Shown here in pieces: positions 1 to 7,910 of a stretch of 64,000 nucleotides of DNA (its first letter is position 1; every line of letters begins with the position of its first letter). The notes under the pieces were generated by a model, which was not told where the DNA came from, did no database searches, and was given only the letters and a program-made list of their open reading frames with translations. Made by a program: the position numbers and the translations under genes. Origin of the DNA: Sediminicola sp037203765 (GTDB taxonomy: Bacteria > Bacteroidota > Bacteroidia > Flavobacteriales > Flavobacteriaceae); the NCBI RefSeq assembly GCF_037203765.1, contig NZ_JBBCAS010000010.1, positions 1 to 64,000 on the forward strand, written 5' to 3'.

Positions 1-170
1 GGTGTCACTGTCCAGACCTCTCGACTCCGCTCGAGGGGACAGCTGTAAAATGTTTCGTTGTCGGGTTGAGCCTTTCAGGCCCGCTCGCGGGGTCAAAATT
101 GGTGGCGGTGTCACTGTCCAGACCTCTCGACTCCGCTCGAGGGGATAGGAATTGGCCAAACGAAACTATA
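1..170. repeat. REP-like palindromic repeat block
   Basis: Two copies of a GC-rich element containing CTCGACTCCGCTCGAGGGG lie about 115 bp apart. Each copy can fold as CCTCTCGA/TCGAGGGG around a CTCCGC loop. The same block, including the linker with TGTAAAATGTTTCGTTGTCGG, recurs at about 3540-3680. Open frames through it translate to low-complexity phrases that recur in different frames, so they are repeat artefacts. The block is cut by the window start. Confidence 0.75.
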
Positions 171-208
171 TAGCTTCCTCTTTTCAATTTTCACACTCAG
201 GTTTACCT

Positions 209-448
209 TTATTCGTCCTCGGACAGGGCTTCAAATTCTCTTCTTTTAGAATCGAACCATTCTTTTAAGACGTCCGGGGTTGTCATAAGTTGTCTCATTT
301 TTTTCATGGCATTCAGATGTGCCTCATCCCCTTTTTGGAACATTTCCATCCCGTGTCTTTTGCTCATTTCCTCTATTTCCTCAAAGGTATTGGCCTTAAA
401 TTCTTTGTCACAGGCCCCTCCCAGTTGATTGCAGGTCATTGTTTTCAT
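209..448 (-). CDS. DUF1059-type small cytoplasmic protein
   Basis: A 79-residue protein with no signal peptide or membrane segment. The N-terminus (MKTMTCNQLGGACDKEF, then a helix rich in E, M and K) matches the DUF1059 family of small bacterial proteins, whose conserved start carries two cysteines (C6 and C13 here). The rest is an amphipathic, charged helical region ending in an acidic tail. The biochemical role of the family is not established. It stands alone on the minus strand, 37 bp from the RidA-like lipoprotein gene upstream, and could be co-transcribed with it. ATG is the first in-frame start giving the conserved N-terminus. Confidence 0.75.
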   Translation of the reverse strand: MKTMTCNQLGGACDKEFKANTFEEIEEMSKRHGMEMFQKGDEAHLNAMKKMRQLMTTPDVLKEWFDSKRREFEALSEDE

Positions 449-485
449 ACTAGATTTTTACCGATTCCCTTCAAGTTATAAATAA

Positions 486-1001
486 TCAATCCATTTTATG
501 TACCTCCATCTCAATTTCGATCATAAATTCTGGTAGCGCCAGTTCTTTGACCCCAATCCAAGATCCTGTAGGGAAATTTTTGGTATAAATAGTACCTCTG
601 TATGCGCCGTACTCCAACAATAAGGGCATATTGGTGGTGAAAATGTTTTCCACGATCACATCATCAAAGGTGCAGCCATAATGTTTCAATATTTTATCCA
701 GATCGGCATAGCAATTTTTCATTTGCTGTTCAAAATCACCCACAGCTGTAGGATTACCATCATTATCCATGCTTACGGCCCCAGATATTTTGATGTCATT
801 GCCAACTTTTATGGCATGCGTATACCCATAAGATTTTTCGATTTCGGGACGTAGGTTGAAATATTCAGGGTGTTCTATTACTTCCGTTACTTCCTCTTCT
901 ACTTCTTTTTCCGCTTCTTTACACCCTTGGAGTGCAATACATACTGCACTAATGATCATCATCAAGATCAGTTGATGAAAATCGAGATTCACTTTTTTCA
1001 T
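486..1001 (-). CDS. RidA/YjgF-family lipoprotein
   Basis: A 171-residue protein starting with a lipoprotein signal peptide; the lipobox LQGC puts the lipidated Cys near residue 27. An acidic linker rich in E and V follows, then a RidA/YER057c/UK114 fold from about residue 50 to the end (AIKVGNDIKISGAVSMD, then an FTTNM segment and an E-rich last strand). RidA proteins are trimeric deaminases of reactive enamines and imines. The usual catalytic Arg segment near the C-terminus is not clearly present (the region reads PTGSWIGVKELALP), so the activity here is uncertain. A lipid-anchored, envelope-located RidA differs from the cytoplasmic housekeeping form. Confidence 0.75.
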   Translation of the reverse strand: MKKVNLDFHQLILMMIISAVCIALQGCKEAEKEVEEEVTEVIEHPEYFNLRPEIEKSYGYTHAIKVGNDIKISGAVSMDNDGNPTAVGDFEQQMKNCYADLDKILKHYGCTFDDVIVENIFTTNMPLLLEYGAYRGTIYTKNFPTGSWIGVKELALPEFMIEIEMEVHKMD

Positions 1002-1379
1002 AATATTGGTAGATTAGCTATTGCCTACTCTTTCGGTTTTCGGCTTCCCCGTTTATCCATTAAAGACCAAGGATTTTGGAACTTTTATAACATAGCCATA
1101 AAGCAACCATGCGAAGTGATTCGCTGATGATTGAAGGATTTTCTTAAATGGAGGGGATTTTAATTGATTAAATATAGCGAATATTTTCCAAAAAAATTTA
1201 CTAAAGTGCTATTTGTGAGTGTTTTATAGGTGTAGGTTTTAGTTTAAGGAAGAAAAGATGAGCATCCACTCGGCTCTGTTCAATGGGACCAGAAATGGTG
1301 GTGGTATCCTCAGGTTGAGCCTTTCAACATCGCTCAAGACAGGCTGTGTCGAAAGCTAATTGACAAGGTAGCTATGGAT
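1002..1379. other. Intergenic region with a degenerate REP-like copy
   Basis: There is no convincing gene in this 378-bp stretch. It is AT-rich and presumably holds the promoter of the RidA-like lipoprotein. Around 1310-1362 there is a degenerate copy of the repeat family (GGTTGAGCCTTTCAACATCG followed by CTCAAGACAGG), related to the copies at 3720-3760 and 3870-3900. Confidence 0.5.
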
Positions 1380-2264
1380 TTAGGTAGTAGTAAAAACCTC
1401 ATAGGTTCTGGACCATTCCGTGGTCTGCCCAGCAGGGAGGGAAATACTGTGGAACAGTTCCGGACTGATCACATGCGTCCATCCCCATAGATTGATACTA
1501 GAGGTAGGAAAACTACCCGTTTCCCGAATCCCGATCTTGGTTTTTAGATTGAATAATTCCCATTGGGCCGTAACTGCTTTGCTTCCCGAAAGGTTGCTGA
1601 AAAAGAATTGATCTTGGGGTGTTCCTGTAAAAGAAAAGTCTTTTGCTCCCAAGGTCACTTTCTGCTCTGGATTTACGGTTTCCCCAAAAAGATGGGGCTG
1701 TAATTGGAAAGGAAATTTCAAATGATAATGGGCACCCATCAACTCTTGGTCTATAGCCAAAAAGTTATGGCAGTATTCATTGGTCTCAATGGTTTTGTCA
1801 CCGGTATTCGTCAAACGGTAGTGGATCATAAAACCGCTGTCCAATAGGGCTATGGTCTTGTGTAAAAAATACCCAATGCCATTGTGGATTGCGGAGGTAC
1901 AACCAATATTTATCTTGGTAGGGTGGGAGTCAATTTTAAATGCAGCAGGTTGAACCTCGTAAGCCTTTTGGAAGTCATAGGAGTGACTATCCTTTTTTAA
2001 GAGTCCCACTCCAATCTTATGGAACCAATCCCCAATGACTGTCTCCTCAAAACCCAAAGGCTGGTCTATCCCAAATTCATTGTAAAACCCTTTTCCGCAG
2101 TGTTGACTTTCCTCAAGATCTGTTCTTTCAATCCCTGTAACCGATTTGTTTTGGTAGGTCACAGCAGTTATTTTTCCCGTCCAATCGAAGCGGGAGCCTT
2201 GATATTGTTCTTGTGGAAGGTCTATTTGAACCGTTATGAGCTCATTTTTTAAAATATGGGGCAT
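1380..2264 (-). CDS. Aldose 1-epimerase-like protein (galactose mutarotase fold)
   Basis: A 294-residue cytoplasmic protein. The beta-rich sequence resembles the galactose-mutarotase superfamily: an early RFDWTGKI strand, YNEFGID, a central YRLTNTGDKTIETNEYCHNF strand pair containing the HNF His, and a C-terminal INLWGWTHVISPE segment. Such proteins interconvert anomers of hexoses or act on related carbohydrates. It is shorter than classical GalM (about 340) and the catalytic residues cannot be assigned with certainty, so the substrate is unknown. It is transcribed alone; the DedA gene lies 48 bp downstream in the opposite sense of numbering and may share a transcript. Confidence 0.65.
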   Translation of the reverse strand: MPHILKNELITVQIDLPQEQYQGSRFDWTGKITAVTYQNKSVTGIERTDLEESQHCGKGFYNEFGIDQPLGFEETVIGDWFHKIGVGLLKKDSHSYDFQKAYEVQPAAFKIDSHPTKINIGCTSAIHNGIGYFLHKTIALLDSGFMIHYRLTNTGDKTIETNEYCHNFLAIDQELMGAHYHLKFPFQLQPHLFGETVNPEQKVTLGAKDFSFTGTPQDQFFFSNLSGSKAVTAQWELFNLKTKIGIRETGSFPTSSINLWGWTHVISPELFHSISLPAGQTTEWSRTYEVFTTT

Positions 2265-2312
2265 TGTACGTGTTTGAGAATGCTAAAATAATGGCAATTT
2301 AAATTTTTCAGC

Positions 2313-2954
2313 CTATTTTTTCTTTTTAAAGAGTTTTCTCAACAACGAGAACAACAAAGGAAGAACGGTGACTATGGCTAGGCAGACAAAAATAAGCCCA
2401 TAGTTGTTTTTCACCCAAGGTATTTCCCCAACAAAGAATCCGGTCAAGAGAAACAACATGATCCATATGATAGCTCCCGACACCGTATATTTCATAAAAA
2501 TAGGTCGTTCCATGCGAACGATACCGGCTAAAAATGGAATATAGGTGCGGACGATAGGAAAAAACCTTCCTATAATAATGGCACGTCCCCCGTGCTTGGC
2601 GTAAAATTCTTCGGCCTTGGGCACGTGCGACATGATATAGTTCTTAATGATGTAATTGTTACTCTGTTTTAGTCCAGCCCCCAAGGTTAGTCCCACGTAA
2701 TAGTTGATGATATTACCTGTAATTGCGGCTATGATGAGCAATACCAATAATACCCAAACGTTCATATCCGTTGAGGCGGCGACCACTCCGGCAGAAAACA
2801 GCAATCCGTCTCCCGGTAAAAAAGGAAATACGATCAGGCCCGTTTCCAGCATGATGATCAAAAAGAGGATAAAATAGGCCTTGTAAATATTATCTGCCAC
2901 AAGGGAGAGTAAAGCATCATCTGTATGAAGGATGAAATCTATAAGTTGGTCCAT
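2313..2954 (-). CDS. DedA-family integral membrane protein
   Basis: A 213-residue polytopic inner-membrane protein of the DedA/VTT (SNARE-associated) family. Diagnostic segments are PGDGLLFSAGVVAA (re-entrant loop), AAITGNIINYYVG, and GRAIIIGRFFPIVRTYIPFLAG with the conserved FxPxxR. About five hydrophobic segments are visible and the C-terminus is strongly basic (LRKLFKKKK). DedA proteins affect membrane homeostasis; some act as undecaprenyl-phosphate or phospholipid flippases. The length is typical. The specific lipid substrate cannot be deduced. Confidence 0.88.
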   Translation of the reverse strand: MDQLIDFILHTDDALLSLVADNIYKAYFILFLIIMLETGLIVFPFLPGDGLLFSAGVVAASTDMNVWVLLVLLIIAAITGNIINYYVGLTLGAGLKQSNNYIIKNYIMSHVPKAEEFYAKHGGRAIIIGRFFPIVRTYIPFLAGIVRMERPIFMKYTVSGAIIWIMLFLLTGFFVGEIPWVKNNYGLIFVCLAIVTVLPLLFSLLRKLFKKKK

Positions 2955-3151
2955 GAAAGTGATTCTAAATCGAAGGAAAAGTACAAAATAGACGAGCTAT
3001 TCCTAATGATTGTTCGATTTTTTTTGCGGATGACTAATTGGTTGGATATGTGTGTTTTATAAATATAAAATGGGAGGGCTGTAGAATTTTTTAAGGTATC
3101 ATGATGACTTTTGGTCCTAGGAATTAGTTGGTAAATACGGAAAATGATGAT

Positions 3152-3340
3152 TTACTGTATGCCCTGCTCCTTGGTGATCTTGATGACCTGGTACACCAGG
3201 GCCAAGATCAGGATACTGCCAATGACAGGATTAACTTTTGGATTGGTGAATTCGATAAATCCAAAAACAATGTTTGCGCCAAAAAAGATCAAGCCAACAC
3301 TGATAATGATCAATAACAATCTGGTTCTTTTGTGCCTCAT
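3152..3340 (-). CDS. Small two-helix membrane protein, unknown
   Basis: A 62-residue predicted membrane protein: basic N-terminus (MRHKRTR), a hydrophobic helix (LLLIIISVGLIFFGANIVFG), a short polar turn with FTNPKVNP, a second helix (GSILILALVYQVI) and a short polar tail. I do not recognise a family. The positive-inside pattern and clean hydrophobic segments favour coding over the opposite-strand frames, which are acidic and asparagine-rich with no hydrophobic core. Confidence 0.55.
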   Translation of the reverse strand: MRHKRTRLLLIIISVGLIFFGANIVFGFIEFTNPKVNPVIGSILILALVYQVIKITKEQGIQ

Positions 3341-3480
3341 AAAAAGTTATATTGTTGTAATACCGGGCTCGCTCCACGATACACCCATTGTTACAAGTTA
3401 CTAAATCTACAAAATCCTAAAGAGGATCAAAGCCACCTTTTTTAGTATGCTGGACTTTGTAGAGTTTCCTAATGATGATA

Positions 3481-4010
3481 TTGGTCATCGTAACAGAATG
3501 AGCGCCTTCAAAACCACTTTGGTACGGGTAGGTAAGTAAAAGAAGGTTTGCCCTGACCTCTCGACTCCGCTCGAGGGGACAACTGTAAAATGTTTCGTTG
3601 TCGGGTTGACCTTTCAAGCCCGCCCGAGGTGACAAAAATGGTGGCGGTGCCACTGTCCAGACCTCTCGACTCCGCTCGAGGGGACAAACTAAAGGGTGAT
3701 ACACTGGTACCACGGTCGGGTAGAGCCTTTCGACTCCGCTCAAGACAGGATGAGCGCCGTCAAAACCACTTTGGTACGGGTAGGTAGGTAAAAGAAGGTT
3801 TGCCCTGACCTCTCGACTCCGCTCGAGGGGACAAACTAAAGGGTGATACACTGGTACCACGGTCGGGTTGAGCCTTTCGACTCCGCTCAAGACAGGATGT
3901 GTCAAAACCACATTGATACGGGTAGGTAAGTAAAAGAAGGTTTGCCCTGCCCTCTTGACCCCGCTGGTGGGGACAATCCCCATGCATCCGGAGTATGTCG
4001 AGACAAAAAA
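3481..4010. repeat. Block of REP-like palindromic repeats
   Basis: At least three units based on CTCGACTCCGCTCGAGGGG (about 3560, 3663 and 3811) alternate with CTTTCGACTCCGCTCAAGAC units (about 3727 and 3877), and a more diverged unit lies near 3951. They are joined by near-identical linkers: GGTACGGGTAGGTA at 3515, 3774 and 3917 (diverged), and CACTGGTACCACGGTCGGG at 3701 and 3850. The roughly 130-bp period near 3710-3910 indicates local duplication. Long frames here are artefacts. The block lies between a small membrane protein and the dioxygenase gene, and could act as transcriptional punctuation. Confidence 0.8.
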
Positions 4011-4029
4011 GCAAAATCCAAAGGTCATT

Positions 4030-4698
4030 TTATTTTGGATAATTGGGAATATTCAGCCCCAGGACAATATTGCTTTCTGCGATCTGTAAGTCGTCGGAAA
4101 TCATAACCCTTAGTCTACCACTACCACCTCTATTCTCTGGTGGATTCTTTTTCCAGGCAGGGAGCAGCAAAGGGTCATCATCAAATACAAATTCGTCTAT
4201 ATAGTATTCATCGGCGATATTGGGCTCTTTGATGGCCGTATGGATATGGGCGGGCATTACATCCTTAGGGTAAGGCGCGGGCCTTATCGTATAGATGGCA
4301 TACTGTCCCTTCTCATCGGTTTTTACCCAGCCCCTTAGATATCCATGTCTTCGCGCTCTGGGGTCCATCCCCTCAACCGGGGAGTAGTATCCATCGGCAT
4401 CGGTTTGCCAGTAATAGATAATTACGTCAGGGGCCGGAATCTTCCCGCCAAGTTTATAAACAGTACCTGTGATAAGCAATTTCTGGCCTTTTTCTGTCCA
4501 TCCTGCACTGGTGTCAACCGAAGCGATATTTTTGGGCATCCCTATGTACATCAGCTCACAACCATCGCAACCTCCACCAACAATTCCCTGGCTTTGGGAT
4601 GGGAGGGGAGTCTGGGCATTCCTTTTGGGCTGCCCATTGCAACTGCAAAGGGAGGTCAGGAAAATAAGGAGGATATAAAAGGAAGCCGATAGTTTCAT
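4030..4698 (-). CDS. Intradiol dioxygenase-like lipoprotein
   Basis: A 222-residue secreted protein with a lipoprotein signal peptide (lipobox CSC-N around residue 20). The core matches the protocatechuate 3,4-dioxygenase/intradiol dioxygenase beta-sandwich: LLITGTVYKLGGKIPAPDVI, YYWQTDADGYYSP, RGWVKTDEKGQYAIYTIRP, and PAHIHTAIKEP. The last two supply the Tyr and His-x-His residues expected to bind non-haem Fe(III). Cytoplasmic family members cleave catechols. Lipid-anchored dioxygenase-like proteins of Bacteroidota have no established substrate. No aromatic catabolism genes lie nearby, so a ring-cleavage role is not supported by context. Confidence 0.78.
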   Translation of the reverse strand: MKLSASFYILLIFLTSLCSCNGQPKRNAQTPLPSQSQGIVGGGCDGCELMYIGMPKNIASVDTSAGWTEKGQKLLITGTVYKLGGKIPAPDVIIYYWQTDADGYYSPVEGMDPRARRHGYLRGWVKTDEKGQYAIYTIRPAPYPKDVMPAHIHTAIKEPNIADEYYIDEFVFDDDPLLLPAWKKNPPENRGGSGRLRVMISDDLQIAESNIVLGLNIPNYPK

Positions 4699-4770
4699 GG
4701 ATGGAAGTTTTGGTTCATTGTACTGCAGCCAAAGGAGAAAAAATACCCTCTAATTTACAGCATTTGAATA

Positions 4771-5208
4771 TTATGCCTGTCTTTCTACAAATTGTTTAAA
4801 GGCTTTCAGATACTTCATGGATTGTTTTTTAAAGGCCCAGGGCATCAGAAAGGCTACGAATTTCATCATGCCCTTGAACTCAAATTCCTGTTCAGAAATG
4901 TATCTGGTTTTGGTATCCGAGATTTTCTCGAACTTATTTTTTACGATATTGAACACGCCGTCTGCCTCGTAGGTGCCGCTGAATTCTTTGGGTAGTTTGC
5001 GGACGGTAATGGTCTCTATCATCTCCACATCTTTTTTGCCCATTTTATAGATCAATTTGGATCTGGCCCCCACTTGTCCCGGGGTACCGCTCAGATGTTC
5101 AAAATGCTGCAGACCTTCCATCCATTCCTTTAAGTTTTCCGGATTGTCAAAAAGTTCAATGACCCTATCAATGGGTTTGTCGATGTCAATGGATACGTTG
5201 TATTTCAT
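4771..5208 (-). CDS. SRPBCC (START/Bet v 1-like) protein
   Basis: A 145-residue protein with the polyketide cyclase/SRPBCC fold: MKYNVSIDIDKPIDRVIELF, a WMEGLQHFEHLSG segment, a central run of strands with TITVRKLPKEFSGTYEA, and a long C-terminal helix (PWAFKKQSMKYLKAFKQF). The fold makes a hydrophobic cavity for lipids or other small molecules; function is not inferable. The ATG overlaps the stop of the upstream membrane-protein gene by 4 bp (ATGA), so the two are translationally coupled. Confidence 0.78.
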   Translation of the reverse strand: MKYNVSIDIDKPIDRVIELFDNPENLKEWMEGLQHFEHLSGTPGQVGARSKLIYKMGKKDVEMIETITVRKLPKEFSGTYEADGVFNIVKNKFEKISDTKTRYISEQEFEFKGMMKFVAFLMPWAFKKQSMKYLKAFKQFVERQA

Positions 5209-5651
5209 GGTTTCTTTCGGGTTAGGTTAATCTTTTTTCTCGGTATTTCCATCGCCAATTTCCCGCCCAACCAGGCCATGGGGATATAGGCTGCTACCAG
5301 ATCCAATACAATGAACCAGGATGGGGCTGGCAATAAAAAACTATTTATGATGCCACCCAACATAAATGCGGCCCCTATTCCAAAAGCGAACCTCATTTTA
5401 AAACTGGCTGCGATCAAGGCGGTAATCAAAGCCCCCACAAAAGTCCCTAAGGCATGTGCCAAAAAGGGAAAGACAAAATTTTTGGCTTCAAAAAGGTGCA
5501 TGGAGGCTCTTAGTCCTTCCATAGAGGTGACATCGGCACCTTCGGGAGGGGGGATAAGATCGGCTCCGGTCATGATAAGTCCCATGTTGACCACACTACC
5601 GATGACCAGTCCCAAGAGTATGGCTAAAATATTTCTGATTGCTTTTTTCAT
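5205..5651 (-). CDS. Conserved four-helix membrane protein, unknown
   Basis: A 148-residue integral membrane protein with about four hydrophobic helices (ILAILLGLVIGSVVNMGLIM; FPFLAHALGTFVGALITALI; FGIGAAFMLGGIINSFLLP; FIVLDLVAAYIPMAWLGGKL) and a basic tail. I recognise it only as a type common in Flavobacteriia annotated as hypothetical. It precedes, and overlaps by 4 bp, the SRPBCC gene, so the pair is an operon; a lipid-binding protein paired with a membrane protein would fit lipid handling, which is inference only. Confidence 0.75.
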   Translation of the reverse strand: MKKAIRNILAILLGLVIGSVVNMGLIMTGADLIPPPEGADVTSMEGLRASMHLFEAKNFVFPFLAHALGTFVGALITALIAASFKMRFAFGIGAAFMLGGIINSFLLPAPSWFIVLDLVAAYIPMAWLGGKLAMEIPRKKINLTRKKP

Positions 5652-5693
5652 AAAAATTGTTTTTGGTTAGACGATTGGTTTGTTCATGGTTGA

Positions 5694-6235
5694 GAGGGCA
5701 GCGCCACTTTAAAGATAGTGCCTTTGTCCGGTATTCTGGTAATTTCTATCTTCCCTTTTCATAATGGTACATTTTCAAAGATGGTGGTGAGACCAAGCCC
5801 TGTAACTGCATTATGGGTAAAATTACTCCCTAAATAATTGCCGAATATTTTTTTTTGGTCGGTCAAGGGTATGCCTATCCCTTAACCCTCTACGGAGCTA
5901 AACAGATCCTGATCTTGCCGTTTGGTTTTTATCGTGAAGTCTGTTTCCGGATAATTTATGGTGTTCGTGATGAGGTGGAGGAAAATTCCTCCATATTGGT
6001 TTGTTTCAATATGAATGTCCGTATTCCCTTGATGATGGTAATTGAACTTTGGTCCGACTTTGGTGGGCTTTTTGATATTGTCGGAAATTTCTTGGGAGGG
6101 TATTTTTTCTCCTTCAATTTTTCCCATGGGAAGAAGGTCATCTAAGATTTGGACAAGATTGATCACGGCAGATTTGATCTTGTGTACCTGCGGTCCAATG
6201 CTCTCTGTTTTATACAATTTGGCATTTTTTTTCAA
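5694..6235 (-). pseudogene. Decayed histidine kinase (C-terminal part)
   Basis: One reading frame on the minus strand resembles the end of a PAS-type histidine kinase. It has a HisKA-like second helix (AVINLVQILDDLLPMGKIEG), an N-box-like HLITNTINYPE, a G1 box, and the C-terminal segment KGKIEITRIPDKGTIFKVAL. Two in-frame stops interrupt it: one inside the G1 box (VEG-stop-GIGIP, where VxDNGIGIP is expected) and one before KGKIEIT. The H-box and everything upstream are missing. Open frames on the opposite strand are shadows. The gene is broken by nonsense mutations rather than by insertion. Confidence 0.75.
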
Positions 6236-6444
6236 TGATCAGGGTTTAAATTTTTATGACATCTTTGTTGGTATCAGAGTAATGTTAAAATGAACACTTT
6301 ATAGATGAGGTGTTGCTTGAAGAGATGATATAAGGTATATATGTATTTGGTAGATAAAGGATTGATCTTGTAGCGCAAGGGTAGAACAGTAGGTAGATCA
6401 CATATATTTTGCTGTAAATGAAATTTTTACCGAATAAGATTGCC

Positions 6445-6834
6445 CTAGCCCAAAGTCCCGTAAATGATAAATAGGCCAAAAAGGAAGGATAGGGGAGAGA
6501 TACATCTGATGAATAGCGGCTTTAAAATAGCAGCGCACGTTAGGGCATATTGATGGTGTATCCGTATGGGCACAAAAAAGAGGATCAGAGAGGTGGCCAG
6601 CATAAACCAACCCAATACTTGGAATGCAAAGGCGTATTTTGCATACTCGGCATACAGGACCAATGCGGCTGCGGGAATCATGCGAACCGTGATCTCTGTG
6701 TAGTTGATCACTGGAGTGCTTCCGGCCATTTTTATAAGTTGCCTGACCTTACTGGGCAAGAGGAGCATAAGAAATCCAATAGCGATCAGGAAGGTTCCAA
6801 ATAGGATAAGGATCCATTTTGCCAGTATTACCAT
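6445..6834 (-). CDS. Four-helix membrane protein, unknown
   Basis: A 129-residue hydrophobic protein with about four transmembrane segments (WILILFGTFLIAIGFLMLLL; MIPAAALVLYAEYAKYAFAF; VLGWFMLATSLILFF; ISPLSFLFGLFIIYG). No family is recognised. The N-terminal helix followed by SKVRQLIKMAGS and a central ITVRMIPAAAL is a pattern seen in small uncharacterised membrane proteins. It stands alone on the minus strand; the bidirectional terminator at 6916-6950 separates it from the cold-shock gene. Confidence 0.65.
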   Translation of the reverse strand: MVILAKWILILFGTFLIAIGFLMLLLPSKVRQLIKMAGSTPVINYTEITVRMIPAAALVLYAEYAKYAFAFQVLGWFMLATSLILFFVPIRIHHQYALTCAAILKPLFIRCISPLSFLFGLFIIYGTLG

Positions 6835-6915
6835 AGATTGATTGGTTTGCTGCCAATATAATGAAATCCGGGCTATTACGTTTGGATATGACAGGCCAGG
6901 ATTTCAATTTTGGCC

Positions 6916-6950
6916 AAAAAAAAGGCCCATCGAATGATGGGCCTTTTTTT
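6916..6950. terminator. Rho-independent terminator of the cold-shock gene
   Basis: A perfect 8-bp stem GGCCCATC/GATGGGCC with a GAAT loop lies at 6924-6943, flanked by an A run on one side and a T run on the other, so it can work in both directions. It lies 17 bp past the csp stop on the minus strand. Confidence 0.9.
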
Positions 6951-6966
6951 TCGTATGGGATTGTAA

Positions 6967-7161
6967 TTAGTCGATTACTTTTACATTAACTGCGTTCAAT
7001 CCTTTTTTTCCTTGTTCCAATTCAAATTCCACTTCGTCACCCTCACGGATTTCGTCAATTAGACCTGATACGTGTACAAAATGTTCCTTGTTGGTTCCTT
7101 CTTCCGTGATAAATCCAAATCCTTTGGAATCGTTGAAAAATTTTACTGTTCCTGTGTTCAT
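6967..7161 (-). CDS. Cold-shock protein, CspA family
   Basis: A 64-residue OB-fold protein with both nucleic-acid-binding motifs: RNP1 as KGFGFITEE and RNP2 as HFVHVSGL. The start MNTGTVKFFNDSKGFGFI is standard for the family, which binds single-stranded RNA and DNA and melts RNA secondary structure, often at low temperature. The usual RNP1 aromatic pattern is intact (KGFGFI). Acidic residues are abundant, as in other marine flavobacterial Csps. It is a single-gene unit closed by a strong terminator. A long leader upstream may carry thermosensing structure but I cannot show this. Confidence 0.95.
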   Translation of the reverse strand: MNTGTVKFFNDSKGFGFITEEGTNKEHFVHVSGLIDEIREGDEVEFELEQGKKGLNAVNVKVID

Positions 7162-7248
7162 TATAAAAATTAAATTAATTACTTATTTGTGGTCAAAGAT
7201 GGCTACAAAAAATGGATTCCATCTTATCTTATGGTAAAGAGTTTGTTA

Positions 7249-7689
7249 TTAAGCGCTCTTTTTTGATTTGCGGTATAGGTAAGAATTAAAAATGTTCCTT
7301 TTGGCAAAACGCATCTGCTTATCAGAATTGATCATCTTGATGTAAACATTTCTGGTGACCCCAAAATATTCATAGGTGGTGCCATCCAAAAAGGTGATCT
7401 CCATGAGCAATCCCTTATGGGTAAAATCGGCTATGCCAGATTCATTGGTGGTTATTCTGTATTCCTCCAAATTGGCCTCCTTGGTTTCAGGTGCAATACT
7501 GACCAAGAAATGATAGCCGTCAATAATTTTCTGGCTCTTCAATTGTGCTTCCTCAAAAAGGGCATCTTCCTTCTGGAACTTATCTGGATGCCATTCCTTT
7601 ACCAAATTTCTGTAGGTTGTTTTCAGTTGTTTTAGGTCTATATCCTTTTCAACATTGAACAGTTTCTTGTATTCGTTTATACGCTTCAT
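7249..7689 (-). CDS. J-domain protein with C-terminal KTSC domain
   Basis: A 146-residue cytoplasmic protein. Residues about 3-65 are a DnaJ domain with an intact HPD motif (KEWHPDKFQKED), which should stimulate the ATPase of an Hsp70. Residues about 85-145 match the KTSC domain (LLMEITFLDGTTYEYFGVT, then a basic stretch with NIFNSYLYRK). KTSC occurs at the end of some lysyl-tRNA synthetases and alone. I chose the ATG at 7689 (MKRINEYKKLF) over an upstream ATG at 7722 because it directly precedes the J-domain helix. The pairing suggests a client-specific co-chaperone, but the client is unknown. Confidence 0.82.
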   Translation of the reverse strand: MKRINEYKKLFNVEKDIDLKQLKTTYRNLVKEWHPDKFQKEDALFEEAQLKSQKIIDGYHFLVSIAPETKEANLEEYRITTNESGIADFTHKGLLMEITFLDGTTYEYFGVTRNVYIKMINSDKQMRFAKRNIFNSYLYRKSKKSA

Positions 7690-7910
7690 GCTTCTTGATT
7701 TTAAATATCCAATCAGCCGCATATAAAATATTGGTTATGAGTGGAATAGTCCCATTTTTTGAAACTGGGCGCAAAGCTACTCCTAATAATCGGTCTGGCC
7801 TATGGCTAGGTGAAGATTTATTTGCGGAAAGATTCTTTTTCTTTGATCGGCGATCTGTACGGCATTGCGTCACCCATGGTTTTGGGCGGTTACGTCTGCC
7901 ATGGCATGGG

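Noticed and set aside
5..187. A 60-residue minus-strand frame at the window start
   Set aside because: It is a translation of the same palindromic repeats.
3128..3404. Plus-strand frames opposite the small membrane protein
   Set aside because: Acidic, Asn-rich and without hydrophobic or domain structure; the minus-strand frame has clean helices.
3417..4028. Two long overlapping minus-strand frames through the repeat block
   Set aside because: Their products are made of recurring phrases (PLERSREV, LSGVERL) in more than one frame; they come from the REP-like palindromes, not from genes.
5855..6293. Plus-strand frames opposite the kinase remnant
   Set aside because: Antisense shadows; the minus-strand frame matches kinase motifs.
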